From Saussurea involucrata (Eukaryota > Streptophyta > Magnoliopsida > Asterales > Asteraceae): a stretch of DNA of 64,000 nucleotides. The position numbers were made by a program, and so were the translations under genes. Positions 49,725 through 61,044 of the stretch are shown one piece after another (positions within the stretch are counted from its first letter, which is position 1; each line of letters opens with the position of its first letter). The stretch spans positions 62,001 to 126,000 of the forward strand of contig JAWVWS010001001.1 in NCBI GenBank assembly GCA_033807775.1, read 5' to 3'. Below the pieces are notes generated by a model. That model searched no databases. It had not been told where the DNA came from and was given only the letters and a program-made list of their open reading frames with translations.

Positions 49725-52700
49725 TTATGTAAAAAGATGAGGGTATTTGGCTCTTATTTCCGACTCTGATTCCCACGTAGCATCCTGACCTCTATGATGC
49801 CTCCACTGAACTTTCACTTGCCTGACCTCCTTATTCCGCAGCACTTTAACTTTATGATCAACTATAGCTTCTGGCTCTTCCACATAATTCAGTCTTTCGT
49901 CGACTTGTATCTCTGGAAGGGAGACTGCCTGATCTTGAGTAACCAGACACTTTCGGAAGTTTGATACGTGAAACACATTATGAATCCTGCTCAATTCTGG
50001 TGGAAGATCTAATCGGTAAGCCACTTCACCGATCCTTTCTGTTATTGCAAACGGTCCGATATACCTTGGGCTAAGTTTACCTTGTCTTCCAAATCGGATG
50101 ACTCCTTTCCACGGCGAAACCTTTAACATTATGTAATCCACAACTTGAAATTCCAATGGCTTTCGACGGCGGTCAGCGTAGCTCTTCTGTCTATCTTGAG
50201 CCACTTTCAATCTTTCTCGAATCTGAGTAACCTTATCGGCGGTTAGCTGAACTATTTCCGGCCCCGCTAACTATTTCTCTCCCACTTCGTTCCAACACAG
50301 AGGTGTTCGGCATTTCCTACCATACAGTACTTCGAACGGTGTCGCTTGTATGCTGGAATGATAACTGTTGTTGTAAGCGAATTCGATTAACGGTAAATGC
50401 TTATCCCAAGATCCCCCAAAATTAACAATGCAAGCCCGGAGCATATCTTCTAAAGTTTGTATCGTTCGTTCACTCTGACCATCTGTTTGGGGATGATACG
50501 CTGTACTTAACTTTATCTGTGTTCCCATCTCTTTTTGGAAACTTCTCCAAAATCTTGAAGTAAAACAACTATCACGATCAGAAATGATCGAGATTGGAAC
50601 TCCATGTCGAGTTACTATTTCATCAATGTACAACTTAGCTAATCGCACCATCGAATCGGTTTCCTTTATCGGTAGAAAGTGTGCAGACTTTGTCAATCTG
50701 TCGACGATCACCCAAATAGAATCAAATCCCTTCGGTGTTCTTGGTAGCTTTGTGATGAAATCCATAGTAATCTGTTCCCACTTCCACATAGGTATTTCTA
50801 GTCGTTGTAGTTGCCCAAACGGTTTTTGGTGTTCGATCTTTACTTTCTTACAAGTATCACATCTTTCCACATATTGAGCAATCCCTCTTTTTATCCCCGG
50901 CCACCAATAGAATTGCTTTAGGTCTTTATACATCTTGTTTGTACCTGGGTGAATAGAGAAACGGGATTGATGAGCTTATTGTAAAACACGATCACGTAAC
51001 CCACCCAAACGAGGTACCCACACTCTGTTTCCCAGACACAATAACCCACGATCATCTTTTACTAGCAATGCTGACATCCCCGCTAACCGTTCTGATTTCA
51101 GATGTTCATCCTGATAAGCCTCCGCTTGACACTTCTGCAATTCGTCAAATATGTTGGGTAGGAGTTCAGTTCGTAGCGAAATAACTTTTATTGTTCCACT
51201 CCTTTCTTGACGACTCATTGCATCAGCTACCACATTTGCCTTTCCCGGATGATAAAAGATTTCACAGTCGTAATCATTCAGCAATTCTAACCATCTCCTT
51301 TGTCTCATATTCAGTTCCTTCTGATCAAAGAGGTGTTGGAGACTCTTGTGATCAGTATAAATCTGATATTTGGAACCATACAGATAATGTCTCCAAATCT
51401 TCAACGCGAAGACAACTGCTGCAAGCTCCATGTCATGCGTAGGATACTGTCTTTCATGATCCTTTAATTGACGAGAAGCATAAGCAATAACCTTTCCCCG
51501 CTGCATAAGTACACATCCCAATCCCAGTTTTGACGCATCACTATAAACAACAAAATCTTTTGAACCTTCAGGTAGTGATAGAATCGGTGCGCTGCATAGT
51601 TTCTCTTTCAATATCCGGAATGCCCCGTCTTGTTCTGCTCTCCACTCAAACTTCAGGTTCTTCCGGGTCAGCTTAGTCAAAGGCGTTGCGATACGAGAGA
51701 AGTCTTTTATAAATTTCCGATAGTAGCCAGCTAAACCCAGAAAACTACGTACTTCGGTTGCTGTCTTTGGCGGTTCCCACTTTTCAACTGCTTCCACTTT
51801 CATCGGATCAACTTGTATACCTTTCTCAGAAACCACGTGCCCCAAAAATTGCACTTTCCGTAGCCATAATTCACATTTAGAAAATTTTGCATACAACTTT
51901 TCCTTCTTCAGTAGCTCCAGAATCAAACGAAGATGTTGCGCGTGCTCTTCCTTGGATCGGGAATAGATAAGGATATCATCGATAAATACAATAACAAATT
52001 TATCGAGATACGGCTTACATACCCGATTCATTAAATCCATAAAGGCAGCTGGATCGTTCGTCAGTCCGAACGGCATCACTAAGAATTCGTGATGTCCATA
52101 CCTTGTTCGAAAAGCAGTCTTTAGAACGTCTTCTTATTTAACTTTCAACTGGTGATAACCGGATCTTAGATCAATCTTGGAGAAATAGCAAGCTCCAACT
52201 AACTGATCGAAGAGGTCATCAATTCGGGGTAACGGATACTTGTTCTTTATCGTGCGCTTATTCAGTTCTCGGTAGTCGATACACATTCTCATCGAACCAT
52301 CCTTCTTTTTCACAAATAACACTGGTACTCCCCACGGTGAAGAACTAGGTCTGATGAAGCCTTTATCGGATAGATCTTGTAGTTGTGCCATCATCTCTTT
52401 CATCTCTGGAGGTGCCAGGCGATAAGGTGCACGGGCTATAGGAGTGGCTCCAGGAATCAGGTCTATACCGAACTCTACTTGTCTAACAGGCGGAAGACTA
52501 TTCAAGTCTTCGGGGAATACTTCAGGGAATTCACTAACAATAGGAATATCTTCCATCCTATTCTTTTCTGGCATAATATCTATCACGTAAGCCATGTAAC
52601 TCTGACAACCCTTATTCACACACTTACGGGCTTTTATCATCGATATAAGGCAAGACTGATGATTCCTATGATCACCATAAATCACTACTGGTCTTTTATC

Positions 52701-52740
52701 AGGTAATACAACATTTATTAACTTCTTATCACAAACTATG
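49725..52740 (-). pseudogene. Element G pol: RT, RNase H, integrase, chromodomain (three stops)
   Basis: One frame runs from 52740 to 49725 with stops at 52134 (TAA, after HQLKVK), 50976 (TAA, after RDRVLQ) and 50271 (TAG, after NEVGEK). RT: PYRLAPPEMKEM, WGVPVLFVKKKDGSMRMCID, LRSGYHQLKVK, MPFGLTNDPAAFMDLMNR and FIDDILIYS, the gypsy form of the catalytic Asp pair. RNase H: FVVYSDASKLGLGCVL, TDHKSLQHLF, ADAMSRQE. Integrase: CDTCKKVK, WEQITMDFITKLP, ISDRDSCFTSRFW and TDGQSERTIQTLEDMLR (D, D, E). The end, VQWRHHRGQDATWESESEI, is a chromodomain-like tail as in Tekay/Del chromoviruses. Chromodomains direct insertion to heterochromatin. Beyond 52740 the frame is cut by E4. Confidence 0.93.
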
Positions 52741-52974
52741 TGTTAGGGCATTTTTGTAGCTATCAAGACAGTATTAATATCTTGTACTGTTTCTCCTTAG
52801 TAGAGGCATGGGCTTGTCATGTCCTACTATATAAAGGAGTTCCTTTATTATTTTGGAGAACAACTTGAAGCATTTGTCATTTTACACTTTGAAATCAATA
52901 TATGGATGACAAGATTGCTCTCTAGATTCTCTCTACACTTGTTCATTACTTTGTGCTAGATTTGGGATTTATCA
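52741..52974 (+). repeat. E4 5' LTR
   Basis: This very short LTR (234 bp) starts TGTTAGGGCATTT and ends GGGATTTATCA. It holds TATATAAAG at 52828-52836. Confidence 0.82.
52828..52836 (+). promoter_or_regulatory. TATA box of E4 LTR
   Basis: TATATAAAG lies 88 bp into the LTR; no G-box is visible in this family. Confidence 0.6.
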
Positions 52975-52976
52975 AT

Positions 52977-52988
52977 TGGTATCAGAGC
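52977..52988 (+). promoter_or_regulatory. Primer binding site (E4)
   Basis: TGGTATCAGAGC is complementary to initiator methionine tRNA. Confidence 0.9.
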
Positions 52989-53414
52989 TAAACAGAAGAT
53001 TCAAGCAGATTAAAGAGCAAATTGAAGAATTTTTACACTGTTCATCAAGAATTCGGACCAAGAGAAGTTTACTGTTCATCTGAAGTCTTAACATTCAGAC
53101 ATGAAGATTTTCTAGATTTTGAGTTTTTGAATCATTTCTTTGCATCGTTCAACTCGGATTTGGATTCTGAACACATTTAATTCTTGCATAAACATCAAAA
53201 TCTGCACAGAATTGACAGATCTGATCGATTCTTGAATATTTTTTCAAAAACTTCAAGTTCACTGTTTGGATCTTAATTCGATTAAATTGATCGAATTGTG
53301 AATTGTGATCAACAGGAAAAGTGTGCAGATTTCAATTACGAACAATTTGATATAAGATTCATCACAATTGATCAAGAATTGAAGAAGTTATGGCAGATTA
53401 AGTGATTTTGAAGT

Positions 53415-53792
53415 TCGAAGTGCAGAATTCGGATTCTTCTTGGTGAATTCGGATCATTCAAAGAGAATTCAGAACATTCATAGAGAATTCGAACCCTATT
53501 ACATTCGAATTGAGTGAATTCGAACCTAAGTAAATTCGAATTGAGTGAATTCGAATCCAGTTACATTCGAATTGCGTGAATTCGCACTCAACATAATCCG
53601 AATTGAGTGAATTCGAACCTTAGTACATCCGAATTGAGTGAATTTGAACGCTGTTAAGTTCGAATTGGAGGATTTCGAAATCTATCAAGTCCGAATTGAT
53701 TATCCGAATTGAGTATCCGAATTGAGCATCCGAATTGATCATCCGAATTGATCATCCGAATTGAGCATCCGAATTGAGCATCCGAATTCTTA
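53415..53792 (+). repeat. TTCGAATT / TCCGAATT word array in the E4 leader
   Basis: About 25 words of the forms GAATTCGAA, ATTCGAATTGAGTG and ATCCGAATTGA occur between the primer site and gag. Spacing falls from ~20 bp to ~11 bp at the end (53695-53790), where ATCCGAATTGA(T/G)C is nearly tandem. The rest of the leader (52989-53414) shows no gene. Confidence 0.9.
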
Positions 53793-53883
53793 GGAATGTT
53801 GATTAAATTCTCATAAGTGTAATTTTTCTTACACTAACTGCTTTATCTTCTGAACGATCGTTTATCTAGCCAATTATCAGAAG

Positions 53884-55224
53884 ATGTCGAGAGATATGCT
53901 GAGCATGGGTTCTAAGAATAAGCCTCCGGTATTGATAGCTGAAGAATATTCTCAATGGAAAAGGAGAATGATTCAATTTCTGAATCATCAGAACAGAGAT
54001 CTTATGCTGTCCATTCAGAACGGTCCTTACAAAGCCTACATAGAGGTTGGTGGCATTGCTGCAACAGAAACAAGTCAAGAGATTCTTCCAAGAAGAATAG
54101 AAAAGGAATACAAATATTACAGTGATGCTGATAAAGCTAGAGTTGAAATTGATGAGCAAGCATTGACATACTTGACTATGGCCATTCCAAACAATATCTA
54201 TAATCGCGTAGACAGCCGAAATTCTGCAAAGGATATTTGGGATGAGCTAGAAAGGCAGTTTGAAGGTTCATCAAAATCAATGAAGACCAAAAAGAATCAG
54301 AGCATCAATGCGTATGAAGGGTTTAAAGCTAGAGATGGAGAATCGTTGAAAGATACTTATGATCGTTACAACATCATTCTGAATGATTTAAGAAGGAATG
54401 GAGTTGACAAGTCTGAATCAGAGATTAATTACAAGTTTGTCAAGAATTTACTGCCGGAATGGGATTCATACTCTATTCAGCTTCAAATGTCAAGGGATAT
54501 GGATGATGAAAAGTTGACCGATATTTTCAGCATTCTGGGTCAACATGAAGAAAAAGTAAAAATGGTCAAAGAAAAGGAGAAAAAGGTTGAAGAATCTTTA
54601 GCCCTTCTAAGTGAACACAAGAAAAGTGGAGCGATGAAAACAAAGGCTTTGATCTCTGGGTTAAGCAAAAAGAAGATAAGTTCTGATGATGATGATGAAA
54701 GCAGCAGTTCTGGAGATGAAATGAGTGAGATAGCTGAAAAATTAGCCTTGTTAACTACAAGATTTCAAAACAGATATGGAAAGAAGAAGTTTCATTCAAA
54801 AAGCAAACCTGATCACAACAAAGTGAACAGATACAAAAGGTTTGAGAAAAGGTATGAGAACAAGGATCAAAAGGAAGAAGAAAAAGAGGAGAAAGTTGAG
54901 AAAAAGGAGAGGGAAGAAAAGAAGGATATGGATGACCGAAACTGCTATAACTGCGGTAAGCCGGGTCATTTTGCCAGAGATTGTCAGATGAAGAAAGTTA
55001 AGGATTCTGAATACTATCAGCGTAAAGCACATCTCGCAAAAGCCAAAGAAACCGGAAAGCCAGTAAATGCTGAAGAAGAAATATGGCTGATGGATTCTTC
55101 AGATGATGAAGAAGCTCACTTCACTCAAGTGAAGCACAGTTTAATGGCTAAACTTGATGAGGAAGATCTGGAATCTGAGGTACAATCTCTATATCCTTCT
55201 CTTTATGATAACACTTCTCTTTAT
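53884..55224 (+). CDS. E4 gag, N-terminal part (447 codons before the E5 insertion)
   Basis: ATG 53884 starts MSRDMLSMGSKNKPPVLIA, followed by EEYSQWKRRMIQFL, as in element B. The UBN2-type Gag core spans residues ~20-240 (SAKDIWDELERQFEG, INAYEGFKARDGESL, LNDLRRNGVDKSESE, NLLPEWDSYSIQLQM). A Ser/Asp cluster and a basic linker follow, then the nucleocapsid knuckle CYNCGKPGHFARDC at residues 354-367. The frame is open to the insertion site; the few codons after 55224 belong to the E5 LTR. Gag assembles the particle and binds RNA. It continues in phase at 61045, giving a Gag of about 1210 residues, far longer than the usual 300-600 of copia Gag. Confidence 0.92.
55220..55224. repeat. E5 target-site duplication, left (TTTAT)
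   Basis: TTTAT within E4 gag matches 61040-61044. Confidence 0.93.
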
Positions 55225-55880
55225 TGTTAGATCTAGAGTTTTGTCAAAAACACAACTGTTAAGATCTGATCTGAAGAATCAGAGTTCTGAGTAAGAAGAC
55301 TCAGAAGTTCTGATCAGAGAATAATGAAAAGATTACAAGTATGGAAGTTGGTCAGAAGACTCAGAAGTTCTGAGTAGAAGACTCAGAAGTTCTGAGTGAG
55401 AAATCTCAAAAAGATTCTAAGTGTTGGATTCTGACTAGAAGGTTCAGAGTTCTGAGTAGGAGACTCAGAACTTCTGACTATGAAGACAAATGTTCTGAAG
55501 CGCTTATTCAGAAGTATGTTCAGAATTCATATCTTGGGATATTATCTGTTATAATCAGTTACTAATTAGGACACGTGTAATTGTTCTATTAGTCTGTTTC
55601 TTATATGTACTGTAGCTTTAGCCTTTCTTATACAGTATATATAGGAGTTAGGAACTGTAGCTAAAAGAATCTTTTTGGAGAATCTTTGGAAAATCTTTGA
55701 TAGAATCTTTGGCTAACCTTTTGGATAACTCTTTACGCATAAATTTGTTAGATCTATTGAGAGAGAAATTCATTGTAATATCTTGTAATTCACAGATTGT
55801 TAATAAATCATATGACCAGTTGCTGTGAATACAATCTTAATTGTTCATATTTGATTGTAAGAGTGTATCCTGGACTTTCA
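55225..55880 (+). repeat. E5 5' LTR
   Basis: 656 bp, TGTTAGATCTAGAG to CTGGACTTTCA. It is rich in TCAGAAGTTCTGA words. Compared with E3 it has an extra ~50 bp (GAATCTTTTTGGAGAATC type) after the TATA box. Confidence 0.95.
55575..55644 (+). promoter_or_regulatory. E5 LTR promoter: G-box and TATA box
   Basis: ACACGTGT near 55572 and TATATATAG at 55636-55644 keep the E3 spacing. Confidence 0.6.
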
Positions 55881-55882
55881 AT

Positions 55883-55894
55883 TGGTATCAGAGC
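55883..55894 (+). promoter_or_regulatory. Primer binding site (E5)
   Basis: TGGTATCAGAGC is complementary to initiator methionine tRNA. Confidence 0.9.
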
Positions 55895-56138
55895 CAATCA
55901 ACAAACAAATTCGTCCAAGAGTGTGTTTGATCGCGTTCTTGAAGTTTCTTGATCAATTCGACAATTGATTCCGTTGCTGCTAACAATTCTTGAATTCCTA
56001 ACAATTCTTGAATTCGTTTCTATCATTGATTCAAGAAATTTGAATTTGTCTTTCTGTTGAATCGATATCTTACAATCAAGTCATCCAAAGATTTTCTCTC
56101 TATGCTGATTAATTCTCGAAATTAAACAGAGATCACAG

Positions 56139-56342
56139 GTATGTTTTCGAAATTCTTGATTGGTTTCTGGATCAAAGTGATTATATCTGCTGCATGTTGA
56201 TTAGTATTCAAATTTTTTGTTGAAAAGAAGATTTCATTAATTCATGTACTCTAACTGTTTGATGAAATGCATGTGACAGATTTGATTAATTCTTGCATGT
56301 TCTAGATTTGTGTTGATTCTCATTTTTTATCATAATTCATAG
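56139..56342 (+). other. Candidate 204-bp leader intron (E5)
   Basis: The donor ATCACAG/GTATGTTTTC is near consensus. The acceptor TTTTTTATCATAATTCATAG ends at 56342, 26 bases before the ORF ATG. The interval is A/T-rich and the same length as in E3. Confidence 0.5.
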
Positions 56343-56368
56343 TTGATATTCGAATTTGTCATTTCATC

Positions 56369-57649
56369 ATGCCTGAGATTATTGAAGTTTTTGTGAGACC
56401 TGCAATTTCTATAACCAGTTCAGACAATTTACAAAAATTAAGTCCTGTAAAAGCAAAAGAAACAATTTCTGAACCAAAAACTGAGATTGTTCATTTTGAA
56501 AGCAAGATTGCTAATCTTCAAGCAAAACAAGACGAAAATGCAAAAGTTATAAAGATTTTGCAAAAAGAGAAATCTGATTTTCTAAAGGATTTTGAAAAGG
56601 TTCAAGAAAACATAAAATTGTTAGAAAAAGAGAATGTTGATTTGAAAGAGAAAGGAAATTTTAGAAGAAAGATGTTGACAGAGTCTGAAAATAGAATCAA
56701 ATCATGTGAAATGAAAAATTGTCAACTCTTGAAACAGATCTATGATTTTGAACAAGTACTTATACATGAAAGAGTGAAATTTGAGAAAGAGAGAAGAGAC
56801 TTTCAAACTGAGAGGAAAGGTTTTGAAACAAAGTCTGTTGAATTATCTTTGAAAATTTCTGATTTGGAGAAAATTCTTGCAAAAGAAAGAAAAGAGTTTG
56901 AATGCAAGAAAAATGTTTTTCAAAAAGAAAAGATTGGTTTTGAGAAAAAGAAAACAGGAATGTTAAATGAGTTTTCTGTAAAAATCAATGAGTTGGAGAA
57001 AGAGTTAGAAGATGGAAGGAAAGAGACTGAAAGGAAGAAGGTAAATGGCTTTAAAGAAAAATGCTTAAAAGATGAGTTTGAGAAGGAAAAGAAAGTTTTT
57101 CATTTGGAGATAAGGAGGCTTATTAAGAAATTATCTGATTTATCAACTAAAATCATGATAGAGAGGAAGTCCAAATCTGATTTGCAGTCAAGGTTTGATT
57201 TGTATGTTAAAAAGTTTAGGGAATTTGAAACGAAAGTTGTTGACAAATCAAATCATAGTTCAAAAGATCAGATTCGTTCTTCTAATCTGTTTTATGATTC
57301 TGCTATTGATAAATCTTATAATTGTTCTTTTAAAAAGATAAAAATGGAATGGAGAGTTAAAGGAACAACTTCCAAGAAAGAAGTGCCAAAATCAAAAGTT
57401 CCTAATTCAAATGTTAAAAAGAACAATACATTTCAAAGAAAATCTTATGTTAAACCTGATGTGATTTATTCTGTAGATCAATTAGTCAGAGTTGCACAAA
57501 AGAAACTTTGTTGTTCATATTGTGGGACTAATGATTTTGTGAACAAGAATTTTATTCAGCACTGGTATGGTTCTTATAGAATATCTGCATATGCCACTGC
57601 ACCTAACAAACCTGGACCCAAGTTCATATGGGTACCAAAGACAACTTAA
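56369..57649 (+). CDS. E5 stand-alone Gag-derived coiled-coil protein (426 aa, intact)
   Basis: ATG 56369 starts MPEIIEVFVRPAISITSSD. Residues ~30-290 are almost continuous charged coiled coil (FESKIANLQAKQDENAKV, KISDLEKILAKERKEFE, INELEKELEDGRKETERK). A basic stretch (KGTTSKKEVPKSKV) is followed by CCSYCGTNDFVNKNFIQHW, a possible zinc site of CxxC...H type, and the end GPKFIWVPKTT matches the end of full Gag in B, C and E4. There is no Gag core and no nucleocapsid knuckle. The upstream position that holds the gag ATG in B (17035) reads AAG here (56080), so translation can reach this ATG. I infer a trans-acting or particle-scaffold role in a parasitic element; the function is not shown. Confidence 0.85.
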   Translation: MPEIIEVFVRPAISITSSDNLQKLSPVKAKETISEPKTEIVHFESKIANLQAKQDENAKVIKILQKEKSDFLKDFEKVQENIKLLEKENVDLKEKGNFRRKMLTESENRIKSCEMKNCQLLKQIYDFEQVLIHERVKFEKERRDFQTERKGFETKSVELSLKISDLEKILAKERKEFECKKNVFQKEKIGFEKKKTGMLNEFSVKINELEKELEDGRKETERKKVNGFKEKCLKDEFEKEKKVFHLEIRRLIKKLSDLSTKIMIERKSKSDLQSRFDLYVKKFREFETKVVDKSNHSSKDQIRSSNLFYDSAIDKSYNCSFKKIKMEWRVKGTTSKKEVPKSKVPNSNVKKNNTFQRKSYVKPDVIYSVDQLVRVAQKKLCCSYCGTNDFVNKNFIQHWYGSYRISAYATAPNKPGPKFIWVPKTT

Positions 57650-57658
57650 TCTGTTTTG

Positions 57659-57661
57659 CAG
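57659..57661 (+). promoter_or_regulatory. Candidate 3' splice site after the E5 ORF
   Basis: ACTTAATCTGTTTTGCAG follows the stop directly, as in E3, before a decayed protease start. Confidence 0.4.
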
Positions 57662-58054
57662 GTTATTCATGTGTAGAGCTGAATGATAATACTGACACAT
57701 GACTTAAAACCGATGCTGTGCTTAAATTGAGAATCTTGACTTTTGGATAATTCAGTCCAAAACTCGGTCTGAATGTGATTATGGATTTCTGATTCATACA
57801 GATCAATTTGTTGACTTTGAAGAATATTTTTTACGAAAAAGTTCTGTTTACTATGGGGTTATCGAACTCATAGTTGTGGATATTTTTGCTAGAAAACATT
57901 TCCAGAGAATGTGTTCAGAATCACATTTTGAGCAACCCTGCAAATTTTGGTTGAAAAATTCTGATTTTTGAGCAAGTTTTGGTGATTTGAAGTTCAGAAT
58001 GTTCAAAAATCACAAAATCCAAACATTTTTCTAAGGCATTTTCTCTGGATAGTT

Positions 58055-58300
58055 TTATCAGAATTCTGACTCTGTTACTCAGAAGTTCTGACTCTACTAC
58101 TCAGAATTCTGACTCAACTAATCAGAATTCTGACTCTGATACTTAGAATTTTGAACAAGTTACTCAGACTTCTGACTATACTACTCAGAATTCTGACTCA
58201 ACTAATCAGAATTCTGACTCTGATACTTAGAATTTTGAACAAGTTACTCAGAATTCTGACTTTTCTACTCAGAATTCTGACTCTACTACTCAGAATTTGA
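58055..58300 (+). repeat. TCAGAATTCTGA palindrome array (E5 3' region)
   Basis: About nine palindromes of the type TCAGAATTCTGA are spaced ~21 bp apart. The array is longer than in E3 by one duplicated block (58110-58250). Confidence 0.85.
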
Positions 58301-59014
58301 ATTTTTGATATCTAATGAGGAATCATCGTAGATGATTACCAAAATCTCTTGATTTTGCAGGATTATCTTGATTTCAGAGGAAGTATTGACTCAAAATTTG
58401 ATCTGATTGTTTCAAGATAAAATTCAAAACCCGTGCTTCAACGTTTTAGGTTTTTGAACATATCAGTTCAAAACCCGTACTTAAATGACTATGGCTTCTG
58501 AATAATTCGGTTCAGGACCCGTACTTCAGAGACTAAGACTTCTAAACAAATCAGTTTAGAACTCATACTTCTCAGGTGATATCCTTAACTGTCATATTTT
58601 TATGTTTCAAGGAACAAGTGGTGAAAGGTAACATTGCATTACGTTTATTTCTATTGCTTTGAATGTTTGAATCTTAACAAATTTAATTCAATGATATGAA
58701 TTTTTTTAATTTTCATTCAATGAATAAATGTGTGTCAAAGAGTGATTTTACAAGTATTTTGTATTATCTGAGCTATATTTGTTTCAACTTTCACTTCTGA
58801 ATTAAATCGAAAGGTAAGCAAAACATGAATGAAATTATGCCGAATGCTCAATGTTATGAAATCTATACTTATATAGAATATAATGTTCAAAAAGCCTAAA
58901 TGTCAGAATGTTGGATGGAAACAAAAAATATGGGGGAAGTACTACGTTTTAGTACCAAGTGATTGAGATGAAATATAAATATATATAAAATCATTTAGTT
59001 TGAAAGTTTGTACC

Positions 59015-59290
59015 TGTGGCCTTTCTGGTTTGGGAGAGTAAGTCCTAAGGGGTGCTCGACACCTAGTCCCTAAGATCAACTGGTCTGGGATCGGCTGACC
59101 CAAATCCTGCAATAGAATCAGATAGAAAACCATATTCTACTGGTACAAATGGGTTTAAGATATATCGATGTGGCCTTTCTGGTTTGGGAAATTAAGTTCC
59201 AAGGGGTGCTTGTCACCTAGCACCTAAGACCAACTGGTCTGGGATATGCTGACCCAAATCCTGCTATAGAACCAGATAGAAAGTCATGTT
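59015..59290 (+). repeat. 154-bp tandem duplication with TTTGGG/CCCAAA arms (E5)
   Basis: Blocks start at 59015 and 59169, the same as E3. Confidence 0.85.
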
Positions 59291-59828
59291 TAACGATGTA
59301 TCTTATTCTTACTAAACTTTTTGATTAAAAGATGCCAATGTGCACAAAATTAAAAGATGTCAATGAGCACAAAATTAAAAGATGCCAATGAGCACACATC
59401 TCTTGAAACTTTGGGAAAATTCAAAGTCGCAATAAACCTGTAAATTTGTGAAAATCCTGATTTTGGACAAATAGTGTGAGTAGAGAAAAGTATCGTATAT
59501 GTTTTTAGAATTGCATATGCTTGAAGCTAATCATATTTCGCATGCTAAGCACACCAAATAGATTTAATAAAGGAATTGAAACTGAACATTTTTAACTTGA
59601 TATGCAATGATGACTTGTATTTGAATCCAAACACATGCATTTGATTTCATTTGATTGAAAAATCTGATAAATTTCATTAAGTTGGATTTCTTTTGTAAAA
59701 TTTTCAAATGATCAAATGTTAGTAGTTATCAAGTGTAGTTCAGTGAATCTTATTTTTCTTGTATAAATTTTTTCATTAAAGCACTATATTTGAAATGAAT
59801 AATTTTAATGAAATATATGCATACTTTC

Positions 59829-60383
59829 AGGGGGAGAAAACAAATTGCTCCAGAATTCTTATTTTGAGGGGGAGCAAGGTTATTCATTAAGGAGGAGAAA
59901 AAGCATAGACTTCATTCGAAGAAAAAGCATCGCTAAAGTTTTGAAAATCAAGGGGGAGAAAAGCTAAAGATTTTGAAGATGATTTTGCTTTCCAAAACTT
60001 TAGGGGGAGAAAAACTAAAGATTTTGAAGATTGATATGGTTTTTGTACAAAAATAACAAAAGAGAGAAATGTTATTTTAAGAAGGAGAAGAGGAAAAGAA
60101 AACTGATCGGTTGTTTCTTATAAAGAAATCTTATGAAAGCTGAAATGAAGATGAGAATTGTCATTTCAAGGGGGAGCAAAGAAAAAGCAAATATATAACA
60201 GAAATCAATTTGGAAATCGTTGCTGCTGCTGATTAAAGACTGACCAGAAGTTGTTAACTCAGATTATTCAGAATTCTTAGCAAAAGTTGTCAAAGCATTC
60301 AGAAGAGCTCCTTCTGAAGATTGTTCCTGCTCTAAGAATTTGATGATGAAAAGTACAAGTGTGTTTGACAAAAAGGGGGAGAT
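59829..60383 (+). promoter_or_regulatory. Cluster of polypurine-tract-like motifs ending in the E5 PPT
   Basis: AGGGGGAG motifs lie near 59830, 59868, 59951, 60002, 60170 and 60374-60383, the last abutting the 3' LTR. Confidence 0.8.
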
Positions 60384-61039
60384 TGTTAGATCTAGAGTTT
60401 TGTCAAAAACACAACTGTTAAGATCTGATCTGAAGAATCAGAGTTCTGAGTAAGAAGACTCAGAAGTTCTGATCAGAGAATAATGAAAAGATTACAAGTA
60501 TGGAAGTTGGTCAGAAGACTCAGAAGTTCTGAGTAGAAGACTCAGAAGTTCTGAGTGAGAAATCTCAAAAAGATTCTAAGTGTTGGATTCTGACTAGAAG
60601 GTTCAGAGTTCTGAGTAGGAGACTCAGAACTTCTGACTATGAAGACAAATGTTCTGAAGCGCTTATTCAGAAGTATGTTCAGAATTCATATCTTGGGATA
60701 TTATCTGTTATAATCAGTTACTAATTAGGACACGTGTAATTGTTCTATTAGTCTGTTTCTTATATGTACTGTAGCTTTAGCCTTTCTTATACAGTATATA
60801 TAGGAGTTAGGAACTGTAGCTAAAAGAATCTTTTTGGAGAATCTTTGGAAAATCTTTGATAGAATCTTTGGCTAACCTTTTGGATAACTCTTTACGCATA
60901 AATTTGTTAGATCTATTGAGAGAGAAATTCATTGTAATATCTTGTAATTCACAGATTGTTAATAAATCGTATGACCAGTTGCTGTGAATACGATCTTAAT
61001 TGTTCATATTTGATTGTAAGAGTGTATCCTGGACTTTCA
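60384..61039 (+). repeat. E5 3' LTR
   Basis: 656 bp; seen by eye to differ from the 5' LTR only at about 60969 (G for A) and 60991 (G for A). Confidence 0.95.
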
Positions 61040-61044
61040 TTTAT
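61040..61044. repeat. E5 target-site duplication, right (TTTAT)
   Basis: TTTAT matches 55220-55224. Removing E5 and one copy restores the E4 gag frame. Confidence 0.93.

Larger units (their letters stand above)
48071..52740 (-). mobile_element. Ty3/gypsy chromovirus G, 3' half (Tekay-like)
   Basis: On the minus strand the visible part is RT, RNase H, integrase, a C-terminal chromodomain-like segment, purine tract and 3' LTR. It sits in E1 ORF3, after GATGG (48066-48070), and is itself cut by E4 at 52741. Gag, protease, the start of RT and the 5' LTR should lie beyond the window. Confidence 0.9.
57662..59828 (+). other. Non-coding 3' region of E5
   Basis: No credible ORF. It contains a protease remnant at the start (57662-57710), the palindrome array and the 154-bp duplication. 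Confidence 0.75.
55225..61039 (+). mobile_element. Element E5: complete non-autonomous copia derivative with an intact coiled-coil ORF (5.8 kb)
   Basis: Two 656-bp LTRs (55225-55880, 60384-61039) differ at about two positions, and the duplication TTTAT (55220-55224, 61040-61044) is perfect, so the insertion is very young. The interior has a primer site, an intron-like leader, an intact 426-aa ORF, a protease remnant, palindrome and 154-bp repeats, and a purine-tract cluster. It is a close relative of E3 and has no pol. Confidence 0.95.

Noticed and set aside
61000..61044. Start of the 778-codon frame at 61000
   Set aside because: Positions up to 61039 are the E5 LTR and 61040-61044 the duplicated target site. 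The Gag sequence resumes at 61045.
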